DNA of 64,000 bases from Streptomyces sp. NBC_01454 (GTDB lineage: Bacteria; Actinomycetota; Actinomycetes; Streptomycetales; Streptomycetaceae). The DNA lies in NCBI RefSeq assembly GCF_036227565.1, contig NZ_CP109460.1:3596001-3660000 (forward strand). Direction: 5' to 3'. Shown here piece after piece: positions 1 through 12,055 of the stretch. Made by a program: the position numbers and the translations under genes. Positions within the stretch are counted from its first letter, which is position 1; every line of letters starts with the position of its first letter. The notes beneath the pieces are model-generated. The model had not been told where the DNA came from. It ran no database searches and was given only the letters and a program-made list of their open reading frames with translations.

Positions 1-687
1 GAGTTCGAGGAGAACGCGGAGATCCCGCTGCCGACCCGGGAGGCCGTGGTCGAGGACACCGTGCAGACGGCGCCGCTCACCCTCATCGACGGCAGCTGGC
101 TCCAGGGTTTCACCGACTACGAGCAGGCCGCGTCGGAGATCGGCCACTCGCTCTTCGAGACCTACTGGGACGAGCTCGGCAACGGCGAGCCGAAGCTGAA
201 CCACCCCTTGATCTACCGCGAGGTCCTCAAGGAGATGGACGTCGAACTGCCGCCCACCGCCTCCCCGGAGTTCGCACGGTGGCCCGGCTTCCACGACGCC
301 TCGTTCGAACTGCCGGTGTACTGGCTGTGCGTGGGCCGCTTCCCGCGCACCTTCCTGCCCGAAGTGCTGGGCCTCAACCTGGCCATGGAGCTGTCGGGGG
401 TGGGCGGGACGTACCGCAGGGCCCGCATGGCCCTGAAGACGTACGGCTTCAACACACGCTTCGTGGACATCCACAACACCATCGACAACGTCGCCACCGG
501 GCACTCCGCATGGGCGGCCGACGCGATCGACACCCTGATGGCCGCCCTGCCCGACACCCCGGGACCCGGCGCGCGCACGGAGGTCTGGGAGCGGGTCAGG
601 GCCGGTTACCGGTCCCTGAACCCACCGAGCGGCATGGGGGCCCGCAGGGCGGCCCGCCGCGGCAGGTCCGCGCGCAGGCGCCGGTGA
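1..687 (+). CDS. Haem-oxygenase-like di-iron oxidase (HDO), 3' part only
   Basis: The reading frame is open from base 1, so the N-terminus lies outside the window; the GTG at 46 is probably internal. The protein resembles the 'iron-containing redox enzyme' (HDO) family, which uses O2 at a dinuclear iron site in natural-product pathways. Visible family traits are the segment GNGEPKLNHPLIY, a helix with ELSGVGGTY, and the late metal-ligand-like stretch DIHNTIDNVATGH, where two His and an Asp are spaced as in this fold. The last ~18 residues are Arg-rich and probably disordered. It lies 99 bp upstream of the carbamoyltransferase gene on the same strand, which puts it in the same pathway. Family assignment is by motif and recall. 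The substrate and reaction (N-oxidation, desaturation or C-C cleavage) cannot be told from this fragment. Confidence 0.72.
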   Translation, partial: EFEENAEIPLPTREAVVEDTVQTAPLTLIDGSWLQGFTDYEQAASEIGHSLFETYWDELGNGEPKLNHPLIYREVLKEMDVELPPTASPEFARWPGFHDASFELPVYWLCVGRFPRTFLPEVLGLNLAMELSGVGGTYRRARMALKTYGFNTRFVDIHNTIDNVATGHSAWAADAIDTLMAALPDTPGPGARTEVWERVRAGYRSLNPPSGMGARRAARRGRSARRRR

Positions 688-786
688 ACCACCCCGGCCG
701 GCCCATCCCAGGAGCGACCGCACACAGCGGTACGCGTACCCGGTCACGCATCGGCGTGACCCCGACCACGGCGAGGGACAACACCA

Positions 787-2625
787 GTGACTGACCTGGT
801 TCTCGGCATCGCGGCCTACTACCACGACAGCGCGGCGGCACTCGTCGCCGACGGCGTGCCCGTTGCGGCCGCTCAGGAGGAACGTTTCAGCAGGCGTCGG
901 CACGACCCCGCCTTCCCGGCCCAGGCGGTGGAGTACTGCCTGGACGAGTACGGGGTGAGCCTCGACGACGTCTCCGCGATCGCCTACTACGAGGACCCGC
1001 GGCTGAAGTTCAAGCGGGTGCTCTCCACCTTCAAGGGAGCGGCGCCCATGGGCTTCGCCTCCTTCCGCGACACCCTCCCCGCATGGCTCTCACGCGGCGG
1101 CAAGCTGCACACCGCGGACACCGTCCGCGAGGAATTCGCCGCACTCGGCCGGGGGCGGGTCCCGGAGCTGTCCGTGCGCCGCCACCACGAGTCGCACGCC
1201 GCCTCGGCGTTCTTCCCGAGCCCGTACGAGTCCGCGGCCGTGCTGTGCATCGACGGCGTGGGCGAGTGGGCCACGACCACGCTGTGGCACGGCCGGGGCA
1301 CCGAGCTGGAGCCGGTGTCGGAGCTGCGCTTCCCGCACTCCCTCGGGCTGCTCTACTCCGCGTTCACCTACTTCTGCGGCTTCAAGGTCGACTCCGGCGA
1401 GTACAAGCTGATGGGCCTGGCCCCGTACGGCACGCCGCGCTACGCCGACCTCATCCGCGAGCGCCTCATCGACATCAAGCCGGACGGCTCCTTCCGCCTG
1501 GACATGCGCTACTTCGAGTACATGCGCGGCCAGGTGATGACCGGCAAGGGCTTCGAAAAGCTCTTCGGCGGCCCCCGGCGCACCCCCGAAGCCGCGCTCA
1601 CCGAGCGGGAATTCGACCTCGCCGCCTCCGTGCAGGAGGTCACCGAGGAAGCCGTGCTCCGGCTGGCCCGCTCCGCGCGGGAGCGCACCGGTGAGTCCCG
1701 GCTCTGCCTGGCCGGCGGGGTCGCGCTCAACTGCGTCGCCAACGGCAAGGTGATCGACGCGGGCATCTTCGACGAGGTGTGGATCCAGCCCGCCGCCGGC
1801 GACGCCGGCGGGGCGCTCGGCGCCGCCCAGGCCGTGGCGATGGAGCGCGGGGCCCGGCGCGAGCACACCGGGAGCGGACAGGACGCCATGAGCGGCTCCC
1901 TGCTCGGCCCCGGCTTCGACGACGCGGAGATCGCCGCGTACCTCGACGCCCACGACATCCCCTACCAGCACCTGGACAGCGACACGCTGGCCAAGGCGGT
2001 CGCCGAACAGCTGGCCGAGGGCAAGATCGCCGGTTTCTTCCAGGGGCGCATGGAGTTCGGCCCCCGGGCCCTGGGCGCGCGCTCCATCGTGGGCGACCCG
2101 CGGAACCCCGCCATGCAGTCGGCGATGAACCTCAAGATCAAGTTCCGGGAGTCCTTCCGGCCCTTCGCGCCCGCCGTCCTGGAGGAGGACGCCAAGGACT
2201 ACTTCGACCTGCCGCAGAAGAGCCCGTACATGCTCGTGGTCTCCCAGGTGGCGGCGGCCCAGCGCCTCGCGGAGCAGGAGACCGGCGCCGCCGGCCTCGA
2301 CCTGCTGAAGGTGCCGCGCTCCACCATCCCCGCGGTCACCCACGTCGACAGTTCGGCCCGCGTGCAGACGGTCACCGAGCACAGCAACCCGGCCTACCAC
2401 CGGCTGCTGACCGCCTTCAAGGCCCGCACCGGCTGCCCCGTCCTGGTCAACACCTCGTTCAACGTGCGCGGCGAGCCGATCGTCAACACCCCGCACGACG
2501 CCTACACCTGCTTCATGCGCACCAACATCGACCTGCTCGCGCTCGGCAACTTCCTCCTGGAGAAGAGCGCCCAGCCCGCCTGGTCGGAGGAGTCCGACTG
2601 GCGTGACGAGATCCCGCTGGACTGA
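787..2625 (+). CDS. Carbamoyltransferase, TobZ/NodU/CmcH family
   Basis: This 612-residue enzyme should transfer a carbamoyl group from carbamoyl phosphate, via a carbamoyl-adenylate, to a hydroxyl or amine of a small molecule. The N-terminal Kae1-like half starts GIAAYYHDSAAAL and carries the metal-binding HHESHAASAFF motif (about residue 137) and LCIDGVGEW. The C-terminal YrdC-like half has GRMEFGPRALGARSI (about residue 420) and VNTSFNVRGEPIV. Length and motifs are complete for the family. The GTG start at 787 has GCGAGGGA upstream. It is followed 52 bp later by a small SxtJ-like gene, as carbamoyltransferases of this family often are, and the operon ends with its own carAB, a source of the co-substrate. 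The acceptor is unknown. Confidence 0.93.
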   Translation: MTDLVLGIAAYYHDSAAALVADGVPVAAAQEERFSRRRHDPAFPAQAVEYCLDEYGVSLDDVSAIAYYEDPRLKFKRVLSTFKGAAPMGFASFRDTLPAWLSRGGKLHTADTVREEFAALGRGRVPELSVRRHHESHAASAFFPSPYESAAVLCIDGVGEWATTTLWHGRGTELEPVSELRFPHSLGLLYSAFTYFCGFKVDSGEYKLMGLAPYGTPRYADLIRERLIDIKPDGSFRLDMRYFEYMRGQVMTGKGFEKLFGGPRRTPEAALTEREFDLAASVQEVTEEAVLRLARSARERTGESRLCLAGGVALNCVANGKVIDAGIFDEVWIQPAAGDAGGALGAAQAVAMERGARREHTGSGQDAMSGSLLGPGFDDAEIAAYLDAHDIPYQHLDSDTLAKAVAEQLAEGKIAGFFQGRMEFGPRALGARSIVGDPRNPAMQSAMNLKIKFRESFRPFAPAVLEEDAKDYFDLPQKSPYMLVVSQVAAAQRLAEQETGAAGLDLLKVPRSTIPAVTHVDSSARVQTVTEHSNPAYHRLLTAFKARTGCPVLVNTSFNVRGEPIVNTPHDAYTCFMRTNIDLLALGNFLLEKSAQPAWSEESDWRDEIPLD

Positions 2626-2677
2626 CGCAGCCCGCAACCGGCGCCGGCCCCCGGCCCGCCCCACAGATCGGAACGCC

Positions 2678-2818
2678 ATGCGCACCTTCGTGCTCCTGCT
2701 CGTCTACATCCTCTTCATCACTCCGGCAGGCCTGCTGGGCCGGCTCGTACGGGACCCGATGGCCCGCCGATGGAACCGGAGTGCAGCGACCTACTGGATT
2801 CCTTCGGCAGATCGCTGA
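2678..2818 (+). CDS. Miniature SxtJ-like membrane protein
   Basis: A 46-residue protein with one hydrophobic segment (FVLLLVYILFITPAGLLG, residues ~3-20) followed by a short polar tail, LVRDPMARRW...SAATYWIP. From memory, TPxGLLxRLxxDPxxxR and SAxxYWIP match the C-terminal end of SxtJ-like membrane proteins, which sit directly downstream of carbamoyltransferases in saxitoxin-type and many other clusters. Here only that end is present, without the preceding membrane helices. I chose the ATG at 2678 because it begins the hydrophobic segment; the frame is open further upstream but that part is Arg/Pro-rich. It probably anchors or assists the carbamoyltransferase at the membrane, but that is inference. 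Confidence 0.62.
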   Translation: MRTFVLLLVYILFITPAGLLGRLVRDPMARRWNRSAATYWIPSADR

Positions 2819-2859
2819 GTCGCGCACAACGGCGTGCAACTTATTGATCGGAGAAATTC

Positions 2860-3816
2860 ATGACCAGCTTGCTCCAGCTCACCCGGTTCCACGTCGAGGA
2901 CAGCGCCCGGGAACTGTTGGGCAAGGAGATTTCGGAACGGGTCTCCGAAACCCGCCTGGACTCGGATCTTGACGACGCGATCCTCGCCAGGATCGGTGCC
3001 TACGCCCTGCGCCGCTACCTGCCGGGCGAGACCCTGCACGGAATCCAGGTGTTCACCGCCGGGGGCAGTCATGCGCTGACCCTCACCAACCTGCCCACCC
3101 AGGACTTCCCCGAGACCCCGGTCTCCGGATTCGGGGACGAGTCCCGGCTCGCCGTCACGAACGCGCTCCACCTCGGGCTGCTGCGGCTGCTCGGGTGCAC
3201 ACCGTTCGCCGTGACCTACGAGAACGACGGGCGTCTCATCCGCAACGTCGTGCCCAATCCGGAGGCCTCCGGCACGACCAGTTCCTGGGGCGCGGACTCG
3301 GAGTTCTTCTGGCACTCCGACAACCCCCACCAGCCCTTCAGCCCGCCCGGCTCGGACCCCCGGCTGTACGCACCGCCGTACCTGAGCTTCTACACCGTCC
3401 GCAACGAGGAGCGTGTGCCGACCGAACTGGTCGCGCTCGACGATGTCGTCGTACGGCTCGACGAGGACACCCGGCTCGCGCTGCTGGCCCAGGAGTTCCA
3501 GGTCGGGGCGCCCGCCTCCAACGACCAGCAGTCGACGGCGCCCCTGACGAAGACCTCCGTGCTGGAACCCGGTCCGGACGGCCGCCACCACCGCGCCCGC
3601 TACGACCGCGGCACCACGGTCGGCTGCACCGACGCCGCGGCCGCGGCACTGGAGCGCTGGTCCGGCGCGCTGGGCACCGCTCCGTCCACCGAACTCGTCC
3701 TGCAGCCGGGTGAGTTCATGATCTTCGACAACTACCGGGTGCTCCACCGCCGCAAGGCGTTCCTCCCGGCCCCCAACGCCACGGCGCGTTGGCTGCGCCG
3801 CTGCTACGCCGCCTGA
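2860..3816 (+). CDS. Fe(II)/2-oxoglutarate oxygenase, clavaminate synthase/VioC-like
   Basis: A 318-residue TauD/clavaminate-synthase-fold enzyme that should use O2 and 2-oxoglutarate to hydroxylate or desaturate an amino-acid-like substrate. The iron triad is visible: HSD in EFFWHSDNPHQPF (about residues 149-151) and the distal His in FDNYRVLHRRKAF (about 291), followed by the 2-oxoglutarate-binding Arg region ARWLRRCY near the C-terminus. Family members act on Arg, Asn or proclavaminate, so a free or peptidyl amino acid is the likely substrate. The ATG at 2860 has CGGAG at good spacing. It sits between the carbamoyltransferase pair and the ATP-grasp ligases. Confidence 0.88.
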   Translation: MTSLLQLTRFHVEDSARELLGKEISERVSETRLDSDLDDAILARIGAYALRRYLPGETLHGIQVFTAGGSHALTLTNLPTQDFPETPVSGFGDESRLAVTNALHLGLLRLLGCTPFAVTYENDGRLIRNVVPNPEASGTTSSWGADSEFFWHSDNPHQPFSPPGSDPRLYAPPYLSFYTVRNEERVPTELVALDDVVVRLDEDTRLALLAQEFQVGAPASNDQQSTAPLTKTSVLEPGPDGRHHRARYDRGTTVGCTDAAAAALERWSGALGTAPSTELVLQPGEFMIFDNYRVLHRRKAFLPAPNATARWLRRCYAA

Positions 3817-3879
3817 CGGCAGGCCCCGGCGCACCCCGTTCCCACCCCTGACACACCCCCTCACCGAAAAGGACGCACC

Positions 3880-5136
3880 ATGGCAGGCAAGTTCCGCGTA
3901 GCGGTCATCGGCGGCAGGCCGGCACCCATCGCCGGCGCCAAGGAACTCGGCATCGACGTGGTCCTCGTGCACGAGGAAGGCGCCTACGACCCGGCGATAG
4001 CCGTGCACTGCGAACGCATCGTGCACGCACCCATCGCCGACGGCCAGGCCCTCCTCGACACCCTCAAGCCGCTGCACGACGAGCGCCCCTTCGACCGGGT
4101 CCTGACCACCACCGAGCCCGCGGCCGAGTCCACCGGCTTCGTCGTGGACGCCCTCGGCCTGCCCGGCGTGAGCGAGGCCACGGCCCGCGCCCTCAAGGAC
4201 AAGGCGCTCACCCGCGAACTCCTCGCCAAGCACCACCTGAGCCCGGTCCTCTACCGCATGGTGCACAGCGCCGCGGAGATCGCCGCGTTCCAGGCCGAGG
4301 TCGGCGGGACCGTCATCGTCAAGCCCGTCGACGGCGTGGCGAGCCTGCACATCCACCCCGTCGAGAACGCGGACGACGCCGAGGCCGCGTGGAGCGCGCT
4401 GCAGGCGGCGGAGATCTCGGGCGTCATCGCCGAGGAGTACCTCGACGGCCCCGTCGTCAGCGTCGACTCCTTCTCGCACGAGGGCCGGCACCTGACGATC
4501 GGCTACTCCGAGTACCGGATGAACGAGAAGTACGTGGAGTGGGAGGTCAGCACCCCCAGCCGGGTCGCCGTCCCCCAGCTCGAGGCGCTGCGCGAGCTGA
4601 CCCCCAAGTTCCTCGACGCCGTGGGACTCACCGAGGGCCCCTCGCACAGCGAGTTCGTCCTGACGAAGCACGGGCCGCGGGTCCTGGAGTCGCACGCCCG
4701 GCTCGCGGGCAGCGGCGCCCCCGAGCTCGTACGGCGAGCCTTCGGACTGAACCTGAACCGCATGTTCCTCACCGTCCCGCTCGGCATCGACGAACTGCCG
4801 CAGACCTCGCCGGAGCCGCTGGGTGGCGCCGCGGTCCGCTTCTTCACCCCCGAGCCGGGCCGGATCACCGCCCTCGACGTCCCCGAGGACGCTGCCGACG
4901 TCATCCGCCACGTCCCCCGGGGCGAGGTGGCCCAGGTCTTCCTCCCCTACCTGGACGAGTTCATGGACGTCGACGTGGCGGCCGTCATCGCCAAGAGCGA
5001 GGGCGACACCGTGCCGCCGCTGCTCACCGTCGCGGACTGCGTCTCCGGGTACGTCATCGCCTCCGGGCGCGACGCCGAGGACGCGGTCGCCAAGTGCGAG
5101 ACGGCCAACGCCCGGATCCGCTTCGAGACGAGCTGA
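3880..5136 (+). CDS. ATP-grasp ligase, first of two
   Basis: A 418-residue ATP-grasp enzyme, which should activate a carboxylate as acyl phosphate and join it to an amine. The N-terminal Rossmann-like part starts VAVIGGRPAPIAGAKELGID. The ATP-grasp region follows, with KDKALTRELLAKHHL, the lysine strand GTVIVKPVDGVASLHI, the hinge GVIAEEYLDGP and the metal-binding end GPRVLESHARLAGSG (about residues 266-280). It resembles BacD/DabC-type L-amino-acid ligases more than purine enzymes. The start has AAGGA 9 bp upstream. It lies 63 bp after the oxygenase gene and is followed by a strong hairpin. Substrates are unknown; a dipeptide or amide product is the reasonable guess. Confidence 0.87.
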   Translation: MAGKFRVAVIGGRPAPIAGAKELGIDVVLVHEEGAYDPAIAVHCERIVHAPIADGQALLDTLKPLHDERPFDRVLTTTEPAAESTGFVVDALGLPGVSEATARALKDKALTRELLAKHHLSPVLYRMVHSAAEIAAFQAEVGGTVIVKPVDGVASLHIHPVENADDAEAAWSALQAAEISGVIAEEYLDGPVVSVDSFSHEGRHLTIGYSEYRMNEKYVEWEVSTPSRVAVPQLEALRELTPKFLDAVGLTEGPSHSEFVLTKHGPRVLESHARLAGSGAPELVRRAFGLNLNRMFLTVPLGIDELPQTSPEPLGGAAVRFFTPEPGRITALDVPEDAADVIRHVPRGEVAQVFLPYLDEFMDVDVAAVIAKSEGDTVPPLLTVADCVSGYVIASGRDAEDAVAKCETANARIRFETS

Positions 5137-5182
5137 TCTCGCACGGCCTCCCGGCGGAGGTCCGACGCCGCGATGAATTGCT

Positions 5183-5215
5183 GCGAGCACTCGGGCTTCG
5201 CGCCCGGGTGCTCGC
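5183..5215 (+). terminator. Strong intra-operon hairpin
   Basis: A 14-bp inverted repeat (5183-5196 with 5202-5215, one G:T pair, 5-base loop) lies between the first ligase gene and the next small gene. There is no T-run after it. It may be a partial terminator, a processing site or a 3' stabiliser that sets different levels for the two halves of the operon. Confidence 0.55.
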
Positions 5216-5260
5216 CGAACGATGACCAGTCCCACGGATATGGATGAGAAGAGAGTGCCC

Positions 5261-5581
5261 GTGAGAACGATCGCTGCCGCTGCCTCGGCGCCCCCCGCCG
5301 CCCCGGCCGACTCCGTCACCCAGTTGAGGAACGTCCGCCGCCTGGTCGAGAAGGAGTTCGCGGCGGACCAGCCGCTCACCCGCGCCGCCCTGCACCTCAT
5401 CGACTGCGCCACCGACGTCGTGGCCCGGCTGCCCGAGGGCGACCTCGACGCGGCCCGCGAGGCGCTCGGCTCGGCCCGCGCCGCCGTGGTGTCGGCGACG
5501 TACGCGGTGGGCAGCGTCCACAGCCGGACGCAGCTGGCCAGGAAGAGCGCGCTCACGGCGCCGGAGGCGGGGCAGGCATGA
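5261..5581 (+). CDS. Small helical protein of unknown function
   Basis: I do not recognise this 106-residue protein. It starts with an Ala/Pro-rich stretch and then appears helical, with alternating charged and aliphatic residues (LRNVRRLVEKEF, LDAAREALGSARAAVV), one Cys and no membrane segment. I prefer the GTG at 5261, which has GAGAAGAGAG close upstream; an in-frame ATG at 5222 is possible but has a poor ribosome site. Its stop overlaps the start of the second ligase (ATGA), so the two are translationally coupled. It may be a partner or scaffold for a ligase. It lacks the Ser-containing motif of a carrier protein and the acidic tail of an amino-group carrier. Confidence 0.68.
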   Translation: MRTIAAAASAPPAAPADSVTQLRNVRRLVEKEFAADQPLTRAALHLIDCATDVVARLPEGDLDAAREALGSARAAVVSATYAVGSVHSRTQLARKSALTAPEAGQA

Positions 5582-6843
5582 AGGACCACCTCCTCGTCAT
5601 CCACCGGTGGCGCGACGGGTACGCGCGCTACGAGAACTACCTCGACCACGAGGCGTACGACGTCACCTATGTGACGACCAACCTGGGGCTGCCCTCCGTA
5701 CCGGCCGGCGCGGCCGCGGTCCGCATGGTCCCCGCCACCGACGACTTCGACGGCGTGTGGCCGGCCGTCGCCCACCTGAGCGCGCGGTTCGGCCGGCCGC
5801 AGCGCGTACTGGCCCTCAACGAGGGCGACCTGGACACCGCGGCACTGGTGCGCGAGAAGCTCGGCTGCGCCGGGCAGACCCCGGACCGGCTGGCCCGGTT
5901 CCGCGACAAGCTGACCATGAACCGCGTGATCGCGGAGGCGGGCATCCCGGCTCCCGCCTTCGCGGACGCGCCTGACGAGGCCGCCGTGGAGACCTTCGCG
6001 CAGACCCACGGCTGGCCCGTCGTGGTCAAACCCCGCCGCGGCACGGCCAGCCGCGGCGTCGTACGCCTGGACTCCGCGGCGGATCTGCCACTGCTGCGCA
6101 CCCTGCCGCCGGAGCCGCGCCTGGTGCAGACGTACTGCGCCGACCCGGTGCTGCACATCGACGGCCTGTGGACGGGCGAGGCCCTCGGCCCCTGGCGGGC
6201 GTCCCGGTACGTCAACACCTGCGTGGACTTCACCGAGGGCGAGGCCCTCGGATCGGTCGAGATCGACGACCCCCACCTCCTGGATCTCATAGGTGAGTTC
6301 ACCGCCCGCGCGGCCGGTGCGCTGAGCACCGAGCCCTGGGTCTTCCACCTGGAGCTGTTCGCCGGCCGGTCCCCGGACGGCGCTCCCGTGCTGCACTTCC
6401 TGGAGGCGGGCTACCGCGTCGGCGGCGCCGAGATTCCCTTCGTGTGGCGGGAGGTGCACGGCATCGACCTGATGGCCGCAGCGGCCGACATCCAGCTCGG
6501 CAACCGTCCCGACCTGCCCGTACCGTCCCATTGGCACACCGGCGGCTGGCTGCTCGTCCCGCTCCCCGTGCCGGCCCCGTGCCGGGTGGTCTCCTGGGAC
6601 CTCCCGGCCGGGCCGGACCCGGACGAGGGCCCCTACGCCTCCGTCGTCCCGCCCGTGGGGCATGTCCTGCCGCGCATCGGCGGATACGAGCACGTGGGGG
6701 CGCGGTTCCGGTTCCGGGGCACGACCAGCGGGGACGTCGAGAAGGCCGTGCTGAGGACGGCCGCCGAGTTCCGCCTCGAGTGCTCGGCCGAGGTGACCGC
6801 TCCGGTCGCCGGACGCCGCCAGGCCTGCGGACTGGACCGGTGA
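5578..6843 (+). CDS. ATP-grasp ligase, second of two
   Basis: A 421-residue ATP-grasp protein, only distantly like the first. The N-terminus [20 protein letters not shown] is typical of ATP-grasp enzymes in peptide-like natural-product clusters. The nucleotide-binding part shows [19 protein letters not shown], the lysine strand [17 protein letters not shown] (about residues 147-163) and the hinge PRLVQTYC. The metal-ligand region is [19 protein letters not shown]. The ATG overlaps the stop of the small upstream gene by 4 bp, and its own TGA overlaps the carA GTG. The unbroken coupling from 5261 to 11271 is the best evidence that carAB belongs to this pathway. Substrates are unknown. Confidence 0.86.
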   Translation: MKDHLLVIHRWRDGYARYENYLDHEAYDVTYVTTNLGLPSVPAGAAAVRMVPATDDFDGVWPAVAHLSARFGRPQRVLALNEGDLDTAALVREKLGCAGQTPDRLARFRDKLTMNRVIAEAGIPAPAFADAPDEAAVETFAQTHGWPVVVKPRRGTASRGVVRLDSAADLPLLRTLPPEPRLVQTYCADPVLHIDGLWTGEALGPWRASRYVNTCVDFTEGEALGSVEIDDPHLLDLIGEFTARAAGALSTEPWVFHLELFAGRSPDGAPVLHFLEAGYRVGGAEIPFVWREVHGIDLMAAAADIQLGNRPDLPVPSHWHTGGWLLVPLPVPAPCRVVSWDLPAGPDPDEGPYASVVPPVGHVLPRIGGYEHVGARFRFRGTTSGDVEKAVLRTAAEFRLECSAEVTAPVAGRRQACGLDR

Positions 6844-7977
6844 CCCAGGTGACGCTCTCCACCCGGGGGGCCGTCCGGGCTCCCGCCGTACTCGTCCTGG
6901 AGGACGGCCGCAGCTTCCGCGGCCGCGCCTACGGAGCCGTGGGGCAGACCCTCGGCGAAGCCGTGTTCAACACCGGCATGACCGGCTACCAGGAGACGCT
7001 GACCGACCCCTCGTACCACCGTCAGGTCGTCGTGATGACCGCTCCGCACATCGGCAACACCGGGGTGAACGACGAGGACCCCGAGTCGCAGCGGATCTGG
7101 GTCGCGGGCTATGTGGTGCGCGACCCGGCCCGGACCACCTCGAGCTGGCGTGCACGGCGCTCGCTGGACGACGAGCTTGTCGCGCAGGGTGTGGTGGGGA
7201 TCAGCGGCATCGACACGCGTGCGCTGACCCGCCATCTGCGCGAGCGCGGCGCGATGCGGGTCGGCATCTTCTCCGGCGACTCCCTCGCGGACGAATCCAC
7301 CCTGCTGGAACGGGTGCGCCGGGCCCCGGAGATGGTGGGCGCCGACCTGTGCGCCGAGGTCGCCACGAAGGAGGCGTATGTCGTTCCGGCGATCGGCACG
7401 AAGAGGTTCACGGTCGCCGCGATCGATCTGGGGATCAAGGGCATGACGCCGCACCGGATGGCGGAGCGCGGTATTGAGGTGCATGTGCTGCCCGCGACGG
7501 CCACTGTCGAGGATGTCTATTCGGTGCATCCGGACGGGGTGTTCCTCTCCAACGGTCCCGGCGACCCGGCCACGGTCGACCTCACCGTGATCAAGGCCGT
7601 CCTGGAGCGGAAGACGCCGCTGTTCGGTATCTGCTTCGGCAACCAGATCCTGGGCCGTGCGTTGGGTTTTGGGACGTTCAAGCTGAAGTACGGGCATCGG
7701 GGGATCAATCAGCCGGTGCAGGACCGTACGACGGGCAAGGTGGAGGTCACCGCGCACAATCACGGTTTCGCCGTCGACGCCCCGCTCGACAGGGTCTCCG
7801 AGACGCCCTTCGGCCGTGCCGAGGTCTCCCATGTCTGCTTGAACGATGACGTGGTGGAGGGTCTGCACCTCCTTGACCAGCCGGCGTTCAGTGTTCAGTA
7901 CCACCCCGAAGCCGCCGCGGGTCCGCATGACGCCGCGTACCTCTTCGACCGCTTCGTTTCCCTGATGGAGGGCCAGC

Positions 7978-7985
<8 letters not shown>
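6840..7985 (+). CDS. carA: Carbamoyl phosphate synthetase small subunit
   Basis: A 381-residue glutaminase subunit that releases ammonia from glutamine for CarB. The N-terminal CarA domain begins [15 protein letters not shown]. The class I amidotransferase domain has the nucleophile in [12 protein letters not shown] and the His-Glu pair in [11 protein letters not shown]; all three catalytic residues are present. I chose the GTG at 6840, which overlaps the TGA of the ligase gene (GTGA); a GTG at 6849 is the alternative. The sequence is very close to the usual Streptomyces CarA, so it should be fully active. It stands in a biosynthetic operon, not beside pyrimidine genes. Confidence 0.96.
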
Positions 7986-11271
<3,286 letters not shown>

Positions 11272-11436
11272 GGGTTTCTGCCGTTCGGTGATCCCGTACT
11301 GCCCGCCCCGATTCCCCCCGGCGACCCCGCAGCGATTCCCGAACTGCCCACTCCCCCGCCGCCCCTGACCTGCCCCGTTCCACAACTCCCCGCCCGGGGG
11401 AGGACGTTGCCGGCCACGGATCGCCCTATGTGGATC

Positions 11437-11468
11437 GTGTGACAGCCGCCGATGGACGGCTGTTACAC
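11437..11468. promoter_or_regulatory. Inverted repeat, possible operator
   Basis: Two 12-bp arms (11437-11448 and 11457-11468, 11 of 12 paired) are separated by 8 bp, about 80 bp upstream of the secreted-protein gene. It could be the binding site of the regulator encoded just downstream, which is now truncated, or of a paralogue. Nothing else is seen in 11272-11545. Confidence 0.45.
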
Positions 11469-11545
11469 GGCTGACAGACCACCGAGAAGCACCCCCCATA
11501 GCTTCTGAACCGGCCGAACGACCCCCACGAACCGGAGCAGAAGCC

Positions 11546-12043
11546 ATGAACCTCAGCACGAGCAGGTCGCAGCGCATGAAGACGGCCTTCGGCGCCGGAC
11601 TCGCCGCCGTCGCCGTCCTCGGCACGTTCGCCACCGCCCAGTCGGCCGACGCCGCCACCGCGCAGCACCCCGCGAAGGCCGCCCGCGCCGGCAGCGCCCC
11701 GTACGTCATCAACCACTACGGCGAGGAGAACGCGGACCAGGGCCGCGCCGAGCGCAGCCCCGCGCACCTGGTGCTCTCCGAATTCACCTCGGCCCAGGGC
11801 CTCCACTGGAAGCAGTGGGACGCGAAGAAGGCCGTGGCCACCGGGCGGCTGTCCGGCACCTTGTGTCTTCCCAAGTGCACCGGCACCGGCTATCCGGCCA
11901 CCATCGAACTCAGCCGTCTGGAGCGCCGGGAGAACGTCTCCTACTACACCCGCGCCGCCGTCCACTCCGACCGTCTCCCGCCCGGCGGGCACGACGGGGC
12001 GGGCGATCTGAGCGCGGTGCGGCTGCCCGTCCCCGAGTCCTAG
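11546..12043 (+). CDS. Secreted protein of unknown function
   Basis: A 165-residue exported protein. A signal peptide is clear: basic start, hydrophobic core GLAAVAVLGTFATA and a likely cut near SADA. The mature part contains a two-cysteine motif (LCLPKC) in a segment resembling a family of short Streptomyces secreted proteins of unknown function. The ATG at 11546 has an upstream GGAGC. Twelve bases after its stop begins a response-regulator fragment, an arrangement typical of a secreted protein controlled by its neighbouring two-component system. No enzymatic motif is seen. Confidence 0.8.
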   Translation: MNLSTSRSQRMKTAFGAGLAAVAVLGTFATAQSADAATAQHPAKAARAGSAPYVINHYGEENADQGRAERSPAHLVLSEFTSAQGLHWKQWDAKKAVATGRLSGTLCLPKCTGTGYPATIELSRLERRENVSYYTRAAVHSDRLPPGGHDGAGDLSAVRLPVPES

Positions 12044-12055
12044 GAACTGCCGGCG

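Noticed and set aside
2791..6693. 1300-codon open frame on - across the oxygenase and ligase genes
   Set aside because: No family motifs; antisense shadow of four well-supported genes.
11546..12043. Subtilisin-inhibitor (SSI) family
   Set aside because: Size and secretion fit, but the Cys pattern and reactive-site region of SSI are absent.
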